A stretch of DNA of 64,000 bases from Oleiharenicola lentus (GTDB lineage: Bacteria; Verrucomicrobiota; Verrucomicrobiia; Opitutales; Opitutaceae): assembly GCF_004118375.1 (NCBI RefSeq), contig NZ_SDHX01000001.1, forward strand, positions 2,917,693 to 2,981,692. Direction: 5' to 3'. The position numbers were made by a program, and so were the translations under genes. Shown here piece after piece: positions 33,031-41,797 of this stretch. The stretch's first letter is position 1, and each line of letters begins with the position of its first letter. The notes under the pieces were generated by a model. That model searched no databases. It saw nothing but the letters and a program-made list of their open reading frames with translations, and was not told where the DNA came from.

Positions 33031-33067
33031 GGATTTTCGATTTTGGATTTACGATTCTCGATTGAAG
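33031..33067. repeat. GATTTTC-family heptad array upstream of acnA
   Basis: Single arm of five tandem heptads (GATTTTC, GATTTTG, GATTTAC, GATTCTC, GATTG) starting one base before the acnA start codon, so it occupies the expected ribosome-binding region. AT-rich in a GC-rich setting. Confidence 0.85.
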
Positions 33068-33105
33068 ATCGGCGCGGCGGGAGGCCATCACCCGCCCGGT
33101 CTGAC

Positions 33106-33140
33106 TGTTTGGCGTTTGGACCTTGGCGTTTGGATTTTTT
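33106..33140. repeat. GTTTGGC heptad array downstream of the peroxiredoxin gene
   Basis: Tandem heptads GTTTGGC, GTTTGGA, CCTTGGC, GTTTGGA followed by T6. It is a third sequence family with the same 7-base period, in the acnA-prx gap. Confidence 0.75.
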
Positions 33141-33146
33141 CCGCGC

Positions 33147-33617
33147 TCAGCTGCTGAGCGCGGTTTTGATTGCCGCAAAGTTCGGGAGATCCTTCGGCGT
33201 CGGGGTCTGCTCGACGTATTTGATCACGCCGTCCTTGCCAACCACGAAGGCGGCGCGGGCCGCGGTGTCGCCCACGCCGGCGAGCATCGGGAAGAGCACG
33301 TCGTAGGCCTTGGTGACGGTCTTGTTCAGGTCGCTGGCGAGAGTGACCTTGATATTGTTGGCCTTGGCCCACGCTTCCTGCGCGAACGGGCTGTCCACGC
33401 TAATGGCGAGGACGCTGGCGCCGAGCTTCTCGTATTCGCCGAGGCCGGCGGTCTGGTCGCACATCTCCTGGGTGCAGACGCCGGTGTAGGCCAGCGGGAA
33501 GAACAGGATCACGACCTGCTTGCCGGCATAGTCGCTCAGCTTGACGTCCTTGAGGCCATCGGCGGCTTTGGACTTGAGGGAGAAATCAGGGGCTTTGGAG
33601 CCAACAGCGAGGGGCAT
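33147..33617 (-). CDS. Peroxiredoxin (AhpE/BCP-like)
   Basis: 156-residue thiol peroxidase. Thioredoxin fold with the peroxidatic cysteine C48 in PLAYTGVCTQEMC, and a second Cys at 53. Typical TSA/AhpC-type blocks are present (GSKAPDFSL, VVILFFPLAYTG and AFVVGKDGVIKYVE). The ATG at 33617 begins MPLAVGSKAPDF; the upstream extension in frame has no similarity. It detoxifies peroxides in the cytoplasm. The stop codon lies in a strong GC palindrome (GCTCAGCAGCTGAGC), which lacks a T-tract on the coding strand. Confidence 0.9.
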   Translation of the reverse strand: MPLAVGSKAPDFSLKSKAADGLKDVKLSDYAGKQVVILFFPLAYTGVCTQEMCDQTAGLGEYEKLGASVLAISVDSPFAQEAWAKANNIKVTLASDLNKTVTKAYDVLFPMLAGVGDTAARAAFVVGKDGVIKYVEQTPTPKDLPNFAAIKTALSS

Positions 33618-34055
33618 GGTGAGGAGGGAGTGATGGTTCGTATTTGAACGACGGTCGGTCGTCGCGTGGAGCCGCAAACGTAGAGCCGGCCGGCGAGCCC
33701 CCGCAAACCATTTTGGGCGGGTATGACGACGCTTACTAAATCCGCACGTCGGGCTATAAGATTTGCTGCCCACCGTCCAAATCAGCGCGAAGTAACAAGT
33801 ATCAAGTCTCCAAGGAACAAGAGACAGGCCCCAGCCCTGACACTCGCCAGCAAACTTAGGCGATCCTAGACCTGATACTTCCGACAGCAGGCGACTCCCC
33901 CCGACGTCTGTCTTTCCTGCGCCAAGCGCATCCGCTGGCTTCGTCCTGATACTTGATCCTTGATCCTTGTTACTTTGCTTAGCGTCGCCTGGAATTTCCC
34001 CGGCTCACTTGCCACTTGTCACAGGCTGACGGGCTGCCGATAAACAGCGGCTTTC
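33618..34055. other. 438-base intergenic region holding repeat locus G
   Basis: Divergent gap between the peroxiredoxin and tyrS genes. No ORF, tRNA or T-box-like leader was recognised. The main content is heptad array locus G: arms at 33789-33828 and 33945-33977, a fragment CCTGATACTT at 33871, and a further short stretch (CACTTGCCACTTGTCACAGG) at 34005-34024 that resembles the same units. Promoters for both genes must lie here, but no clear -35/-10 pair could be singled out. Confidence 0.7.
33789..33977. repeat. AAGTAAC-family heptad array, locus G
   Basis: Left arm 33789-33828 (AAGTAAC, AAGTATC, AAGTCTCC, AAGGAAC, AAGAGAC, AGG) and right arm 33945-33977 (minus strand AAGTAAC, AAGGATC, AAGGATC, AAGTATC, AGG), separated by about 116 bases containing a partial unit. 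This is the widest spacing of the simple loci. Confidence 0.85.
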
Positions 34056-35345
34056 ATGAGCGACTTCATTTCCGACCTCGAATGGCGCGGCCTGCTGGCC
34101 GACTGCACGGATCTCGACGGCCTGCGCAAGCGGCTGGCGACCGGCTCGCCCCTCACGGTCTATTGCGGCTTCGACCCGACCGGCGACTCGCTCCACGTCG
34201 GCCACCTCATGGGCCAGCTCACCCTTGCCCGCTTCCAGCGCGCCGGCCACCACGTGATCGCCCTCGCCGGCGGCGCCACCGGCATGGTCGGCGACCCGTC
34301 CGGCCGTTCCGCCGAGCGCAACCTCCTCACCCGCGAGCAACTCGCCCACAACATCGCCTGCATCAAGGCCCAGCTCTCGCGCCTGCTCGACTTCACGGCC
34401 GCGGCCAACCCGGCGCGCCTCGTGGACAACGCCGACTGGATCGCGCCGTTCAGTTTCCTCGAGTTCCTGCGCGACGTCGGAAAACACTTCACGCTGAACG
34501 TCATGCTCGCCAAGGACTCGGTGAAGTCCCGCATGGAGGGCGACGGCGGCATCAGCTACACGGAGTTCAGCTATCAGCTGCTGCAGGCCTACGATTTCTT
34601 CCACCTGAAGAAGACCTTCGGCTGCGAGTTGCAGATCGGCGGCTCCGACCAGTGGGGCAACCTCACCGCCGGCACCGACCTCATCCGCAAGAAGCTCGGC
34701 CACGAGGCCACCGCCTGGGGCTGGACCTTCCCGCTCATCACCAAGAGCGATGGCACGAAGTTCGGCAAGACCGCCAGCGGCGCCGTGTGGCTCGACTCGC
34801 AAAAGACGAGCCCGTACCGCCTCTACCAGTTCTTCGTGAACACCGAGGACGCCAAGGTCTGCGAATACCTCCGCAAATTCACCTTCCTCTCCCGCGCCGA
34901 GATCGAACCGCTTGAGGCCGCCCACGCCGCCAACCCCGGCGCCCGCGAGGCCCACCGCGCCCTCGCCCGCGAGGTCACCACCCTCGTCCACGGCGCCGAC
35001 GCCCTCGCCGGCGCGCTCAAGGCCTCCGAAATCCTCTTCGGCGGTTCGCTCGACGGCGTCACCGAGGCGATCTTCAACGACGTGGTCGGCGAGGTGCCGA
35101 CGAAAGACCTCGAACGCGCCAAACTCGACGGCCCCGGCGCCTCGATCGTCGATCTCATCGTCCTCGCCGGTCTGGAAAATTCCAAGGGCGCCGCCCGCAA
35201 AGCTCTCGAAGCCGGCGGCGTTTACCTGAACAACGTCCGCATCCCCGACCACACCCGCGCGGTGACGTCCGCCGATTTGCTGTTCGGCAAGTATCTCCTC
35301 CTTCGCAAGGGCAAGAAGAGCTACGCGGTGCTGACGGTGAAGTGA
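34056..35345 (+). CDS. tyrS: Tyrosyl-tRNA synthetase
   Basis: 429-residue class I synthetase charging tRNA-Tyr. HIGH box HVGH at residues 47-50 (DSLHVGHLMG), KMSKS loop KFGKT (SDGTKFGKTASG), and an S4 RNA-binding domain at the C-terminus (ARKALEAGGVYLNNVRI). The GGSDQWGN signature is intact. The ATG at 34056 yields the normal start. It is preceded by the long repeat-bearing intergenic region and converges on the toxin-antitoxin pair five bases past its stop. Confidence 0.96.
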   Translation: MSDFISDLEWRGLLADCTDLDGLRKRLATGSPLTVYCGFDPTGDSLHVGHLMGQLTLARFQRAGHHVIALAGGATGMVGDPSGRSAERNLLTREQLAHNIACIKAQLSRLLDFTAAANPARLVDNADWIAPFSFLEFLRDVGKHFTLNVMLAKDSVKSRMEGDGGISYTEFSYQLLQAYDFFHLKKTFGCELQIGGSDQWGNLTAGTDLIRKKLGHEATAWGWTFPLITKSDGTKFGKTASGAVWLDSQKTSPYRLYQFFVNTEDAKVCEYLRKFTFLSRAEIEPLEAAHAANPGAREAHRALAREVTTLVHGADALAGALKASEILFGGSLDGVTEAIFNDVVGEVPTKDLERAKLDGPGASIVDLIVLAGLENSKGAARKALEAGGVYLNNVRIPDHTRAVTSADLLFGKYLLLRKGKKSYAVLTVK

Positions 35346-35350
35346 GTCGT

Positions 35351-35653
35351 TCAACGCTCCTGAAGATCGCGCAGACGAAGCAACTGCTCCCCGCGCATCA
35401 CATATACGATGAAGACCCGATCTACCTCCACCCGGTAGAAAATCCTAAGCGGGTTGATCACCAGCTGCCGGTAAGGCGTGTCGGCCAAGCCGGAGGGTTT
35501 TCCACCGGATAACGGGAAGATGGCCAGTTGATCCACCCGGGCAAAGACCCGTTGCACGAGCCGCTTGGCTGCCGTTGGTTTGTCCAACGCGATGTAGCTC
35601 GCAATGGCTTCGAGATCGGCGAGCGCTGGCTCCGTCCAAATTATTTGAGCCAT
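35351..35653 (-). CDS. ParE/RelE family toxin
   Basis: 100-residue toxin of the RelE/ParE superfamily. The N-terminal WTEPALADLEAIASYIALD, the middle YRQLVINPLRIFYRV and the terminal strand VFIVYVMRGEQLL follow the ParE pattern. ParE members inhibit gyrase, RelE members cut ribosome-bound mRNA; the first is more likely from the helical N-terminus. It is the second gene of a two-gene operon and overlaps the antitoxin gene by 13 bases, the normal coupling for such pairs. Confidence 0.88.
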   Translation of the reverse strand: MAQIIWTEPALADLEAIASYIALDKPTAAKRLVQRVFARVDQLAIFPLSGGKPSGLADTPYRQLVINPLRIFYRVEVDRVFIVYVMRGEQLLRLRDLQER

Positions 35654-35874
35654 CGGGCCATTCGCTTTTTGGCCCGTGAATGTGACACCACCCTGCCCTC
35701 GGCGATGGCTTTCTCGCCTTGCGCCAACCCTTCCAGCAGCCGTAGGCGCTTCGTCATCGCCTCGTAAGATTTCGCCTCAACCAGGTAGGCCGCCACGCCA
35801 TTCTCCTTCACCAGCACCGCGGGCGACTCGCCCTGCCTGTATTCGGAGCTTTTGCGCTTGGCCGCCACTTTCAT
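35641..35874 (-). CDS. Phd/YefM-type antitoxin
   Basis: 77-residue antitoxin paired with the ParE-like toxin. The core SYEAMTKRLRLLEGLAQGEKAIAEGRVVSH matches Phd/StbD-type antitoxins, preceded by PAVLVKENGVAAYLVEA. The C-terminus is basic (SRAKKRMARWLK) and would wrap the toxin. The ATG at 35874 is chosen because it starts the conserved part; an in-frame upstream extension to 35916 is unlikely. It should repress its own promoter together with the toxin; an operator could not be identified. Confidence 0.83.
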   Translation of the reverse strand: MKVAAKRKSSEYRQGESPAVLVKENGVAAYLVEAKSYEAMTKRLRLLEGLAQGEKAIAEGRVVSHSRAKKRMARWLK

Positions 35875-35926
35875 GGGGTGAATGAAGCTTTGGCCGACGT
35901 GTCGGTCAATCCACAAGCCAGTTTCC

Positions 35927-36322
35927 TCAGCACCCCTTCGGCGGCTGCCAGAGCTCGATACGGTTGCCCTCGCCGTCCTTGATCCAGGCGAACTGGCCGT
36001 ATTCGGATTTCTCGATCCCCTTCGGATCGATCCAGACCTTTTCCTTCTTCAGGGCGGCGAGCACCTTCTTCAGGTCGGCCACGCGGTAGTTGATCATGTG
36101 GCCCTGCTGGCCCTTCCCGAAATACTCCGTGTCGCGGGGGAACGGGCTCCACACGGTCGTGCCTTTCTTCTTCGGGTTCTTCGCCTCGCGCCACGCAAAG
36201 GAGCAGCCGCCCCAGGGCTCGATCGGCAGGCCGAGGTGCTTCTGATACCAGGCCGCGAGCTTCGTTGCGTTCTTAACCTTGAAGAAGATGCCGCCCAGCC
36301 CGGTCACGCGCGCTTTTTTCAT
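35927..36322 (-). CDS. VOC family (glyoxalase/bleomycin-resistance fold) protein
   Basis: 131 residues with the paired beta-alpha-beta-beta-beta units of the vicinal oxygen chelate fold: GLGGIFFKVKNATKLAAWYQKHLG near the N-terminus and the terminal FAWIKDGEGNRIELWQPP, the classical VOC ending. Metal ligands are incomplete by eye, so the activity cannot be stated. The ATG at 36322 is used. It stands upstream of the toxin-antitoxin operon on the same strand, 52 bases away. Confidence 0.85.
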   Translation of the reverse strand: MKKARVTGLGGIFFKVKNATKLAAWYQKHLGLPIEPWGGCSFAWREAKNPKKKGTTVWSPFPRDTEYFGKGQQGHMINYRVADLKKVLAALKKEKVWIDPKGIEKSEYGQFAWIKDGEGNRIELWQPPKGC

Positions 36323-36415
36323 GCCGTGAGCCAAACACAAAACGTCATGGAGGCACGCCGAAACCGGTGCGGCCGCGCCGACAGGCCGCGCACAAGTGAC
36401 ACTGCCATGGCCGGC

Positions 36416-36703
36416 TCAGGAGCGGGAACTCCGTTGGGCCGGCACGGCCTCGATCTCGACATAAACGGCGGTCGCCCCGGTCTGCGCCACGTCATCGACC
36501 GCACCGCCGACTTCCTTGAGCGTTTTGGTTTCGGCGCTCTCCGCGATCGGGCCCACGCGGCACATGAACTCCCACTGCATGAAGCCCTCGGGCACCGGCT
36601 TCCCCCGGCAGCGCCGCACGTATTTGTTGATCTCGTGACGGATTTTGTCGCGGACCCGGGCATCATCCTTTCCGGGGGCTTGCAGGGGGAAATTCTTCTT
36701 CAT
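36416..36703 (-). CDS. DUF6172 family protein
   Basis: 95 residues starting MKKNFPLQAPGKDDARVRD, followed by IRHEINKYVRRCRGKPVPEG and ending in a strand VYVEIEAVP. This matches the small conserved family in which a basic helix IKxEVKKYxKRER follows MKKTFPL. Function of the family is unknown. It is monocistronic-looking and close to the PD-(D/E)XK-like gene upstream. Confidence 0.7.
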   Translation of the reverse strand: MKKNFPLQAPGKDDARVRDKIRHEINKYVRRCRGKPVPEGFMQWEFMCRVGPIAESAETKTLKEVGGAVDDVAQTGATAVYVEIEAVPAQRSSRS

Positions 36704-36763
36704 GGGGTGACATCGTCGCGCGCCCCGGCCGCGACTCAATGAGATTTGTCGCCGCCGCTCGGT

Positions 36764-37420
36764 TCACGCCACCGGCCGGCCCGCCCGGGCCGCGATGCGC
36801 TCGAGCAGCGCCACCCGCTGCTCGGGGGTGCCCGGGTTCAAACCGGGCCGGACCAGAAGCTCCAGCCCCTCGCCGCGCCGCACCAACCAGCCCCAGCCGT
36901 CCGGCACTTCGGACGGTTCCATGACGCCCTCCTCCGTCACCACGTAGAGGAGACTCGCCGCCTGCCAGCGGCCCAGCTTGGCGAATTTCGTGCCTTCGTG
37001 TAGCTTGCGCTGCGCCGTCTGCAGATCGGCGGCAAGGCGGTCGTGGGTCTCATGCTTCAAGCCGCGCAGGTCGTAGGCGTCAAACTCGGCAAACAGTTCT
37101 TCGCCGCGGCGCAGATCCGGTCGGTGCGCGGCGATGAGCGCACGCAGCGCGTCGAGCCGCCGGGCCAGGGCGGCGACCTTCGCCCGTTCCTCGGGCGCGC
37201 TGTCCCGCTGAAAGTCCGCCCGCGAGGCCTTGCACTCGAAGACCGCCGTAAGCGCACCCTCCGACAGGATGCGGGGCGTGGCCGCCGCCACGTCAGCGCG
37301 ATACGCCGCGCGCGGCAACTTCACCTCGGTCGCCGCCAGCACCAACCGTCGCGCCCGGGCCCAGCCGAGCGCGAGGCGCTTCAGGTTCCGGTGCGCGTCG
37401 CTTTCTCCGCCCGTCGGCAC
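36764..37420 (-). CDS. PD-(D/E)XK nuclease-like protein (MmcB-like)
   Basis: 218 residues. A restriction-endonuclease-like active site can be read in the N-terminal third: E32 (ATEVKLP), D43 (YRADVAAAT) and E62-C-K64 (AVFECKASRADFQRD). The same E/D...ExK spacing occurs in the DNA-repair protein MmcB and related nucleases. The C-terminal part contains a strand-rich region (LLYVVTEEGVMEPSEVPDGW). Nuclease activity is inferred from the motif only. It lies three bases from the SnoaL-like gene, same strand, and is probably co-transcribed. Confidence 0.65.
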   Translation of the reverse strand: MPTGGESDAHRNLKRLALGWARARRLVLAATEVKLPRAAYRADVAAATPRILSEGALTAVFECKASRADFQRDSAPEERAKVAALARRLDALRALIAAHRPDLRRGEELFAEFDAYDLRGLKHETHDRLAADLQTAQRKLHEGTKFAKLGRWQAASLLYVVTEEGVMEPSEVPDGWGWLVRRGEGLELLVRPGLNPGTPEQRVALLERIAARAGRPVA

Positions 37421-37422
37421 GG

Positions 37423-37782
37423 TCAGGTGAAGAACCGCTCGGACACGATTTTGCCCTCCTTCACCTCATAAACGCAGAGCTCGGTCATCTGCATGCGGCC
37501 CGCGCCCTTCATGGTCACATCCATGCTCATCGTGCACGCAAACGAGCTGTTGGCGACGAGCGGATCCGACACACTCAGCGCGTGCATCGTCTCGACCATG
37601 GCCTCGAATTTCTTCCCCTTTTCCAGGATAGCGGCCAATCCCTTGGTCTCCTGGGCGAAGGCGGGGGTCGCGTAAGGTTCGAGGCTGACGGCTTGGTCGG
37701 CGTAGAGTTCACGCTGGGCAGATTCCCAGGCGGCCTTGCGGCAGTGGGCGACGAGTTTCTCGGCAATGGCTTGAGTGGTCAT
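37423..37782 (-). CDS. SnoaL/NTF2-like protein
   Basis: 119 residues with the cone-shaped NTF2-like fold: N-terminal helices (AIAEKLVAHCRKAAWESAQRE), then a FEAMVETMHALSVSDPLVA segment and strands ending TELCVYEVKEGKIVSERFFT, the typical SnoaL-like last strand. Such domains can be enzymes, or bind small molecules; no catalytic residues can be assigned. It is first of a two-gene unit with the nuclease-like gene. Confidence 0.78.
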   Translation of the reverse strand: MTTQAIAEKLVAHCRKAAWESAQRELYADQAVSLEPYATPAFAQETKGLAAILEKGKKFEAMVETMHALSVSDPLVANSSFACTMSMDVTMKGAGRMQMTELCVYEVKEGKIVSERFFT

Positions 37783-37853
37783 GATTGTGGCGGGGTTGCG
37801 GGTTGAATCGTCGGGAGGCTAACAGATCCTCCTGTCAGCCCTATGTCAGGAAC

Positions 37854-38246
37854 CTATCGCGCCAAGCTGCCGCGCACCTCGGGGAGCACCGGACTCTGGC
37901 CGATCACCTGTCGTACTTCGACCGTCATGCCGAGCGGCAGGCCGGGACACTGCTTGGCGATGGCGGTGGCCTCGTCGAGAGTGGCGACCGTGAGATGGAA
38001 ATACCCGCCGACCACCTCCTTGCCCTCGGCGTAGGGACCGTCGGTCACGCGTTCGCCGCGGGGGCCGGAGACAACGCGGCCGCCGGTGTCGAGCGGGTTG
38101 GCGTGCGCGACCTGGCCGCGGGCGGCGAGGCTTTCGAACCAATCGTTCCACTGCCCGGCGAGCGCGGTGCGCTGCTCCGGCGTGAGGTGCGCGTGCACGT
38201 CGGCACCGGAATTGCGGATGAGCAGGAGAAAGGAAGCGGAAGACAT
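37854..38246 (-). CDS. YciI (DGPF) family protein
   Basis: 130 residues of the YCII/DGPF-related family: FLLLIRNSG at the start, the TDGPYAEGKEVVGGYFHL core and EVRQVIGQ near the end. These small ferredoxin-like proteins are often associated with ECF42-type sigma factors; a second copy at 58431 sits directly upstream of such a sigma gene, but this one has no sigma neighbour. The ATG at 38246 is chosen. It is transcribed divergently from the DUF5107 gene. Confidence 0.85.
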   Translation of the reverse strand: MSSASFLLLIRNSGADVHAHLTPEQRTALAGQWNDWFESLAARGQVAHANPLDTGGRVVSGPRGERVTDGPYAEGKEVVGGYFHLTVATLDEATAIAKQCPGLPLGMTVEVRQVIGQSPVLPEVRGSLAR

Positions 38247-38428
38247 GGGCGCTTGGGGATTCAAGTAAACCGACGCACGAAACCAGCCCCGGCGGACATA
38301 TTCCACGAAAAATCCGCCTGGGTCCGGCCAGAGCGGAGACGGCTAATGGCAAAACATCCCCGCGAACAGTCCGACGCGTGCCGGCTCTTGCCGCGCCCGG
38401 CGATTCCCTCAGACTGCGCGTTCCACCC

Positions 38429-41400
38429 ATGCCCCGCCCCAGCGCCGTCCTCGTCCGTCGCGACACCGTCACCCTGCCCACCTGGCTGCCCGCCGCCCCG
38501 GACCGCAACCCGATGTTCCTGGAAAAGCGCGTCTATCAGGGTTCCAGCGGCCGCGTCTATCCCCTGCCCTTCACCGACCGCATCGCCGAAAAATCCGTGC
38601 CCCACGCCTGGGAGGCCGTGTTTCTGGAGAACGAATTTCTGCTCGTGATGATTCTGCCCCAGCTCGGCGGGCGCATTCACCGCGTGCTCGACAAAACCAA
38701 CGGCTACGACGCGGTCTATCACCAGCCGGTCATCAAGCCCGCCCTCGTCGGCCTCGCCGGTCCGTGGGCCAGCGGCGGCATCGAGTTCAACTGGCCGCAG
38801 CACCACCGCCCCTCGACCTTCCTGCCGGCCGACGTGGCCATTGAAAAACACCCCGACGGCTCCGCCACCGTCTGGCTCGGCGATCACGATCCGATGGCGC
38901 GCCTGAAAGGCATGCACGGCGTGCGCCTCCGCCCGGGTTGCTCGCGCCTCGATCTTCTCGTCCGCGCCTACAACCGCACGGCCGACGTGCAGACCTTCCT
39001 CTGGTGGGCCAACGTCGCGACCCGCGTCCACGAACACTACCAGTCCTTTTTCCCGCCCGACGTCACCCACATCGCCGATCACGCCAAACGCGCAACCGAC
39101 ACCTTTCCGCTCTCCTCCGGCCGCTACTACGGCGTGGACTACGCCGCCCGCGCCCGCGAGGGCGTGCCCGCCACTGAGCAGCCGCGCCAGTTTCAACCGC
39201 CGCCCGGGTCCTACGCCGCGAACGACCTTTCCTGGTATGCCAACATCCCCGTGCCCACGTCCTACATGGTCATGGGCTCGCAGGAGGATTTTTTTGGCGG
39301 CTACGATCACCGCGCCCAGGCCGGTCTTGTCCATATCGCCGACCACCACATCGCGCCCGGCAAGAAGCAGTGGACGTGGGGTAACCACGAGTTCGGTTAC
39401 GCTTGGGACCGCAACCTCACCGCTCCCGATGCCGCCGGCGAATACGCGCCCTACATCGAGCTCATGGCCGGTGTCTTCACCGATAACCAACCCGACTTCT
39501 CCTTCCTCCAGCCCGGCGAAACCAAGACCTGGACCCAATGCTGGTATCCCATCCGTGCCATCGGCCCGGCCCAGCAGGCCAACCCCGAAGCCGCCCTCAG
39601 CCTGCGCATCGCGCGCGGCCGCGTTCACCTCGGCGTGGCCGTGACCGCAGCGCACCCCGCCGCGCGCATCACGCTCGCCTCCGCCGGGCGCAAGCTGGCC
39701 GGCTTCACGCACGACCTTTCACCGGCCACTCCCTTTACCAAGACCCAGCGCTTGCCGCGCTCACACGACCTGACGCTGACCGTCCACACCCGCGACGGCC
39801 GCGAACTCATCCGCTACACGCCGAGGTCGCCGCGCGGGCAGCCGCCTCCGCCGCCCGCCACCGAACCCGCCGCGCCCGGCGACGTGGCCACCAATGACGA
39901 ACTCTACTTCGTCGGCCTGCACCTCGAGCAATACCGCCACGCCACCCGCCATCCGGAGGCCTACTGGCGCGAAGCCCTGCGTCGTGATGCCGGCGACGCC
40001 CGCTGCCATCTCGCCCTCGGCCGCTGGCACCTGCGCCGCGGCGAACTAGCCGCCGCTGCGCGCCATCTCCGCGCCAGCATTGCCCGGGCCACTTCGCGCA
40101 ATCCCAATCCCGCCGACGGGGAGGCGCACTACCAACTCGGCCGGTGCCTGCGGGCGCAGGCCGATTGTTCCGGGAGCGACCAGACTCGCGACTCGCTGCG
40201 CACCGACGCCTATGCCGCCTTCTCCAAGGCAACGTGGAACCACGCCTGGCAGTCCGCCGCCTTCCACGCCCTCGCCGAGATAGACAGCGCGCGTGCCGAC
40301 TGGAACACCGCGCTCGACCACCTCGACCGCTGCCTGCGCCTGAATGCCGACCATCTCCTCGCCCGCAACCTCAAGGCGCTGGTTCTCCGCCGGCTCGGCC
40401 GGCCCGCCGAGGCCGTCGCTCTGCTGCGGGAAACCCGCGCGCTCGACCCGCTCGATTGGTGGTCGCGGGATCTGCTCGGCGAAAAACTGGCCTGCGACAA
40501 CCAGGTGCGCCTCGACCTCGCGCTCGACTACGCCCGCGCCGGCTTCCACTCGGAGGCCGTCGCCGTCCTCGACGGCGCCCGCCCCGAACCGCACACGGGC
40601 ACGGCTCCGCTCATCGGCTATTACCGTGGCTGGCTCCTGCATCGCCTGGGCCGGAAGTCCGAGTCGCGCCGCACCCTCCGTGCCGCCGCCCAAGCCTCTC
40701 CCGACTATTGCTTCCCCGCGCGCCCCGAGGAGATCGCCATTCTCCAGCACGCAATCGATGCGAATCCTCGCGACGCCCGCGCACCATTCTACCTCGGCAA
40801 CCTGTTTTACGACCGCCGCCGCCACCGCGAAGCCATCGCCCTTTGGCGCCGCGCCGTGAAACTCGAACCGAAAAACGCCGTCGCCTGGCGCAACCTTGGC
40901 ATCGGCTGCTTCAACATCCTGGGCCAGCCCGCCGCCGCCCGCGCCGCCTACGAGCGCGCCTTCCGCGCCGCGCCACGCGACGCCCGCCTGCTCTTCGAGC
41001 GCGACCAGCTGTGGAAGCGCCTCGGCGTCACGCCGGCCCGCCGTTTGCGCGAACTGCGCCGGCACGAGCGGCTGGTCGCGCAACGCGACGATCTCACGGT
41101 GGAACTCTGCGCGCTCCTCAATCACCAGGGGCGGCCTGACCTCGCCCTCGCCACGCTCGGACCGCGACGCTTTCAGCCTTGGGAAGGCGGCGAAGGCCAG
41201 GTGCTCGGGCAGTATGTGCGCGCCCGGCTCGGCCTGGGTCGGGCCGCAATGGCCAAAGGCGACGCTGCCACGGCCGTCGGACATTTTCGCCAGGCCCTTC
41301 AGCCGCCCGAAAACCTGGGCGAATCCTGGCACCTGCTCGCCAACCGCAGCCACGTCCACTACTGGCTCGGCGCGGCCCTGGCCGCGACCGGAGAAAAAAG

Positions 41401-41797
41401 CGCGGCCCGTGAAGAGTGGCTCAAGGCGGCGACTTCCAAAGGTGACTTCCAGGACATGAGCGTGCGCGCCCATTCGGAGATGACCTACTACTCCGCACTC
41501 TCGCTGACCGGACTCGGCCGAAGGGCCGAGGCTCAAATACTCTTCCTCACGCTGTTCGCCTACGCCCGTCACCTCGCGCGCCAACCTGCGAAGATCGACT
41601 ACTTCGCGACGTCGCTGCCAACGATGCTGCTCTTCGACGACGACCTCGCCGCCCGCCAAGGCACCACGGCGCTCTTCCTCGAAGCCCAGGCCCGGCTAGG
41701 TCTCGGCGAAAGGCCCACCGCCCGCCGCCTGCTGCGCACCGTGCTGAAGCGCGACCCGAACCACGCCCTCGCCGCGGATCTGCTGGACAGCCAGTAG
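38429..41797 (+). CDS. DUF5107 and TPR-repeat protein, 1122 residues
   Basis: Large cytoplasmic-looking protein without signal peptide. Residues about 1-390 contain the DUF5107 domain (NEFLLVMILPQLGGRIHRVLDKTNGYD and GGIEFNWPQHHRPSTF), a galactose-mutarotase-like beta sandwich. The remainder is made of TPR helices (for example CHLALGRWHLRRGELAAAARHL, ARNLKALVLRRLGRPAEA and AVAWRNLGIGCFNILGQ). Proteins with this pairing are common in Verrucomicrobiota and are thought to bind or process carbohydrates. The first in-frame ATG giving the conserved start is 38429. The stop TAG (41795-41797) is the start of the 272-base palindromic element. Confidence 0.82.
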   Translation: MPRPSAVLVRRDTVTLPTWLPAAPDRNPMFLEKRVYQGSSGRVYPLPFTDRIAEKSVPHAWEAVFLENEFLLVMILPQLGGRIHRVLDKTNGYDAVYHQPVIKPALVGLAGPWASGGIEFNWPQHHRPSTFLPADVAIEKHPDGSATVWLGDHDPMARLKGMHGVRLRPGCSRLDLLVRAYNRTADVQTFLWWANVATRVHEHYQSFFPPDVTHIADHAKRATDTFPLSSGRYYGVDYAARAREGVPATEQPRQFQPPPGSYAANDLSWYANIPVPTSYMVMGSQEDFFGGYDHRAQAGLVHIADHHIAPGKKQWTWGNHEFGYAWDRNLTAPDAAGEYAPYIELMAGVFTDNQPDFSFLQPGETKTWTQCWYPIRAIGPAQQANPEAALSLRIARGRVHLGVAVTAAHPAARITLASAGRKLAGFTHDLSPATPFTKTQRLPRSHDLTLTVHTRDGRELIRYTPRSPRGQPPPPPATEPAAPGDVATNDELYFVGLHLEQYRHATRHPEAYWREALRRDAGDARCHLALGRWHLRRGELAAAARHLRASIARATSRNPNPADGEAHYQLGRCLRAQADCSGSDQTRDSLRTDAYAAFSKATWNHAWQSAAFHALAEIDSARADWNTALDHLDRCLRLNADHLLARNLKALVLRRLGRPAEAVALLRETRALDPLDWWSRDLLGEKLACDNQVRLDLALDYARAGFHSEAVAVLDGARPEPHTGTAPLIGYYRGWLLHRLGRKSESRRTLRAAAQASPDYCFPARPEEIAILQHAIDANPRDARAPFYLGNLFYDRRRHREAIALWRRAVKLEPKNAVAWRNLGIGCFNILGQPAAARAAYERAFRAAPRDARLLFERDQLWKRLGVTPARRLRELRRHERLVAQRDDLTVELCALLNHQGRPDLALATLGPRRFQPWEGGEGQVLGQYVRARLGLGRAAMAKGDAATAVGHFRQALQPPENLGESWHLLANRSHVHYWLGAALAATGEKSAAREEWLKAATSKGDFQDMSVRAHSEMTYYSALSLTGLGRRAEAQILFLTLFAYARHLARQPAKIDYFATSLPTMLLFDDDLAARQGTTALFLEAQARLGLGERPTARRLLRTVLKRDPNHALAADLLDSQ

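Noticed and set aside
33125-33170. Terminator at the peroxiredoxin stop codon
   Set aside because: The GC palindrome is strong but on the coding strand it is followed by A residues, not a T-tract, so it does not qualify as an intrinsic terminator for that gene.
33618-34055. T-box or other riboswitch ahead of tyrS
   Set aside because: No T-box motif (TGGNACC-like), specifier loop or terminator/antiterminator pair could be recognised; the region is mainly repeat arms.
40046-41659. 537-codon minus-strand frame opposite the DUF5107 gene
   Set aside because: No domain and shadow-like composition; the plus strand TPR helices are regular.
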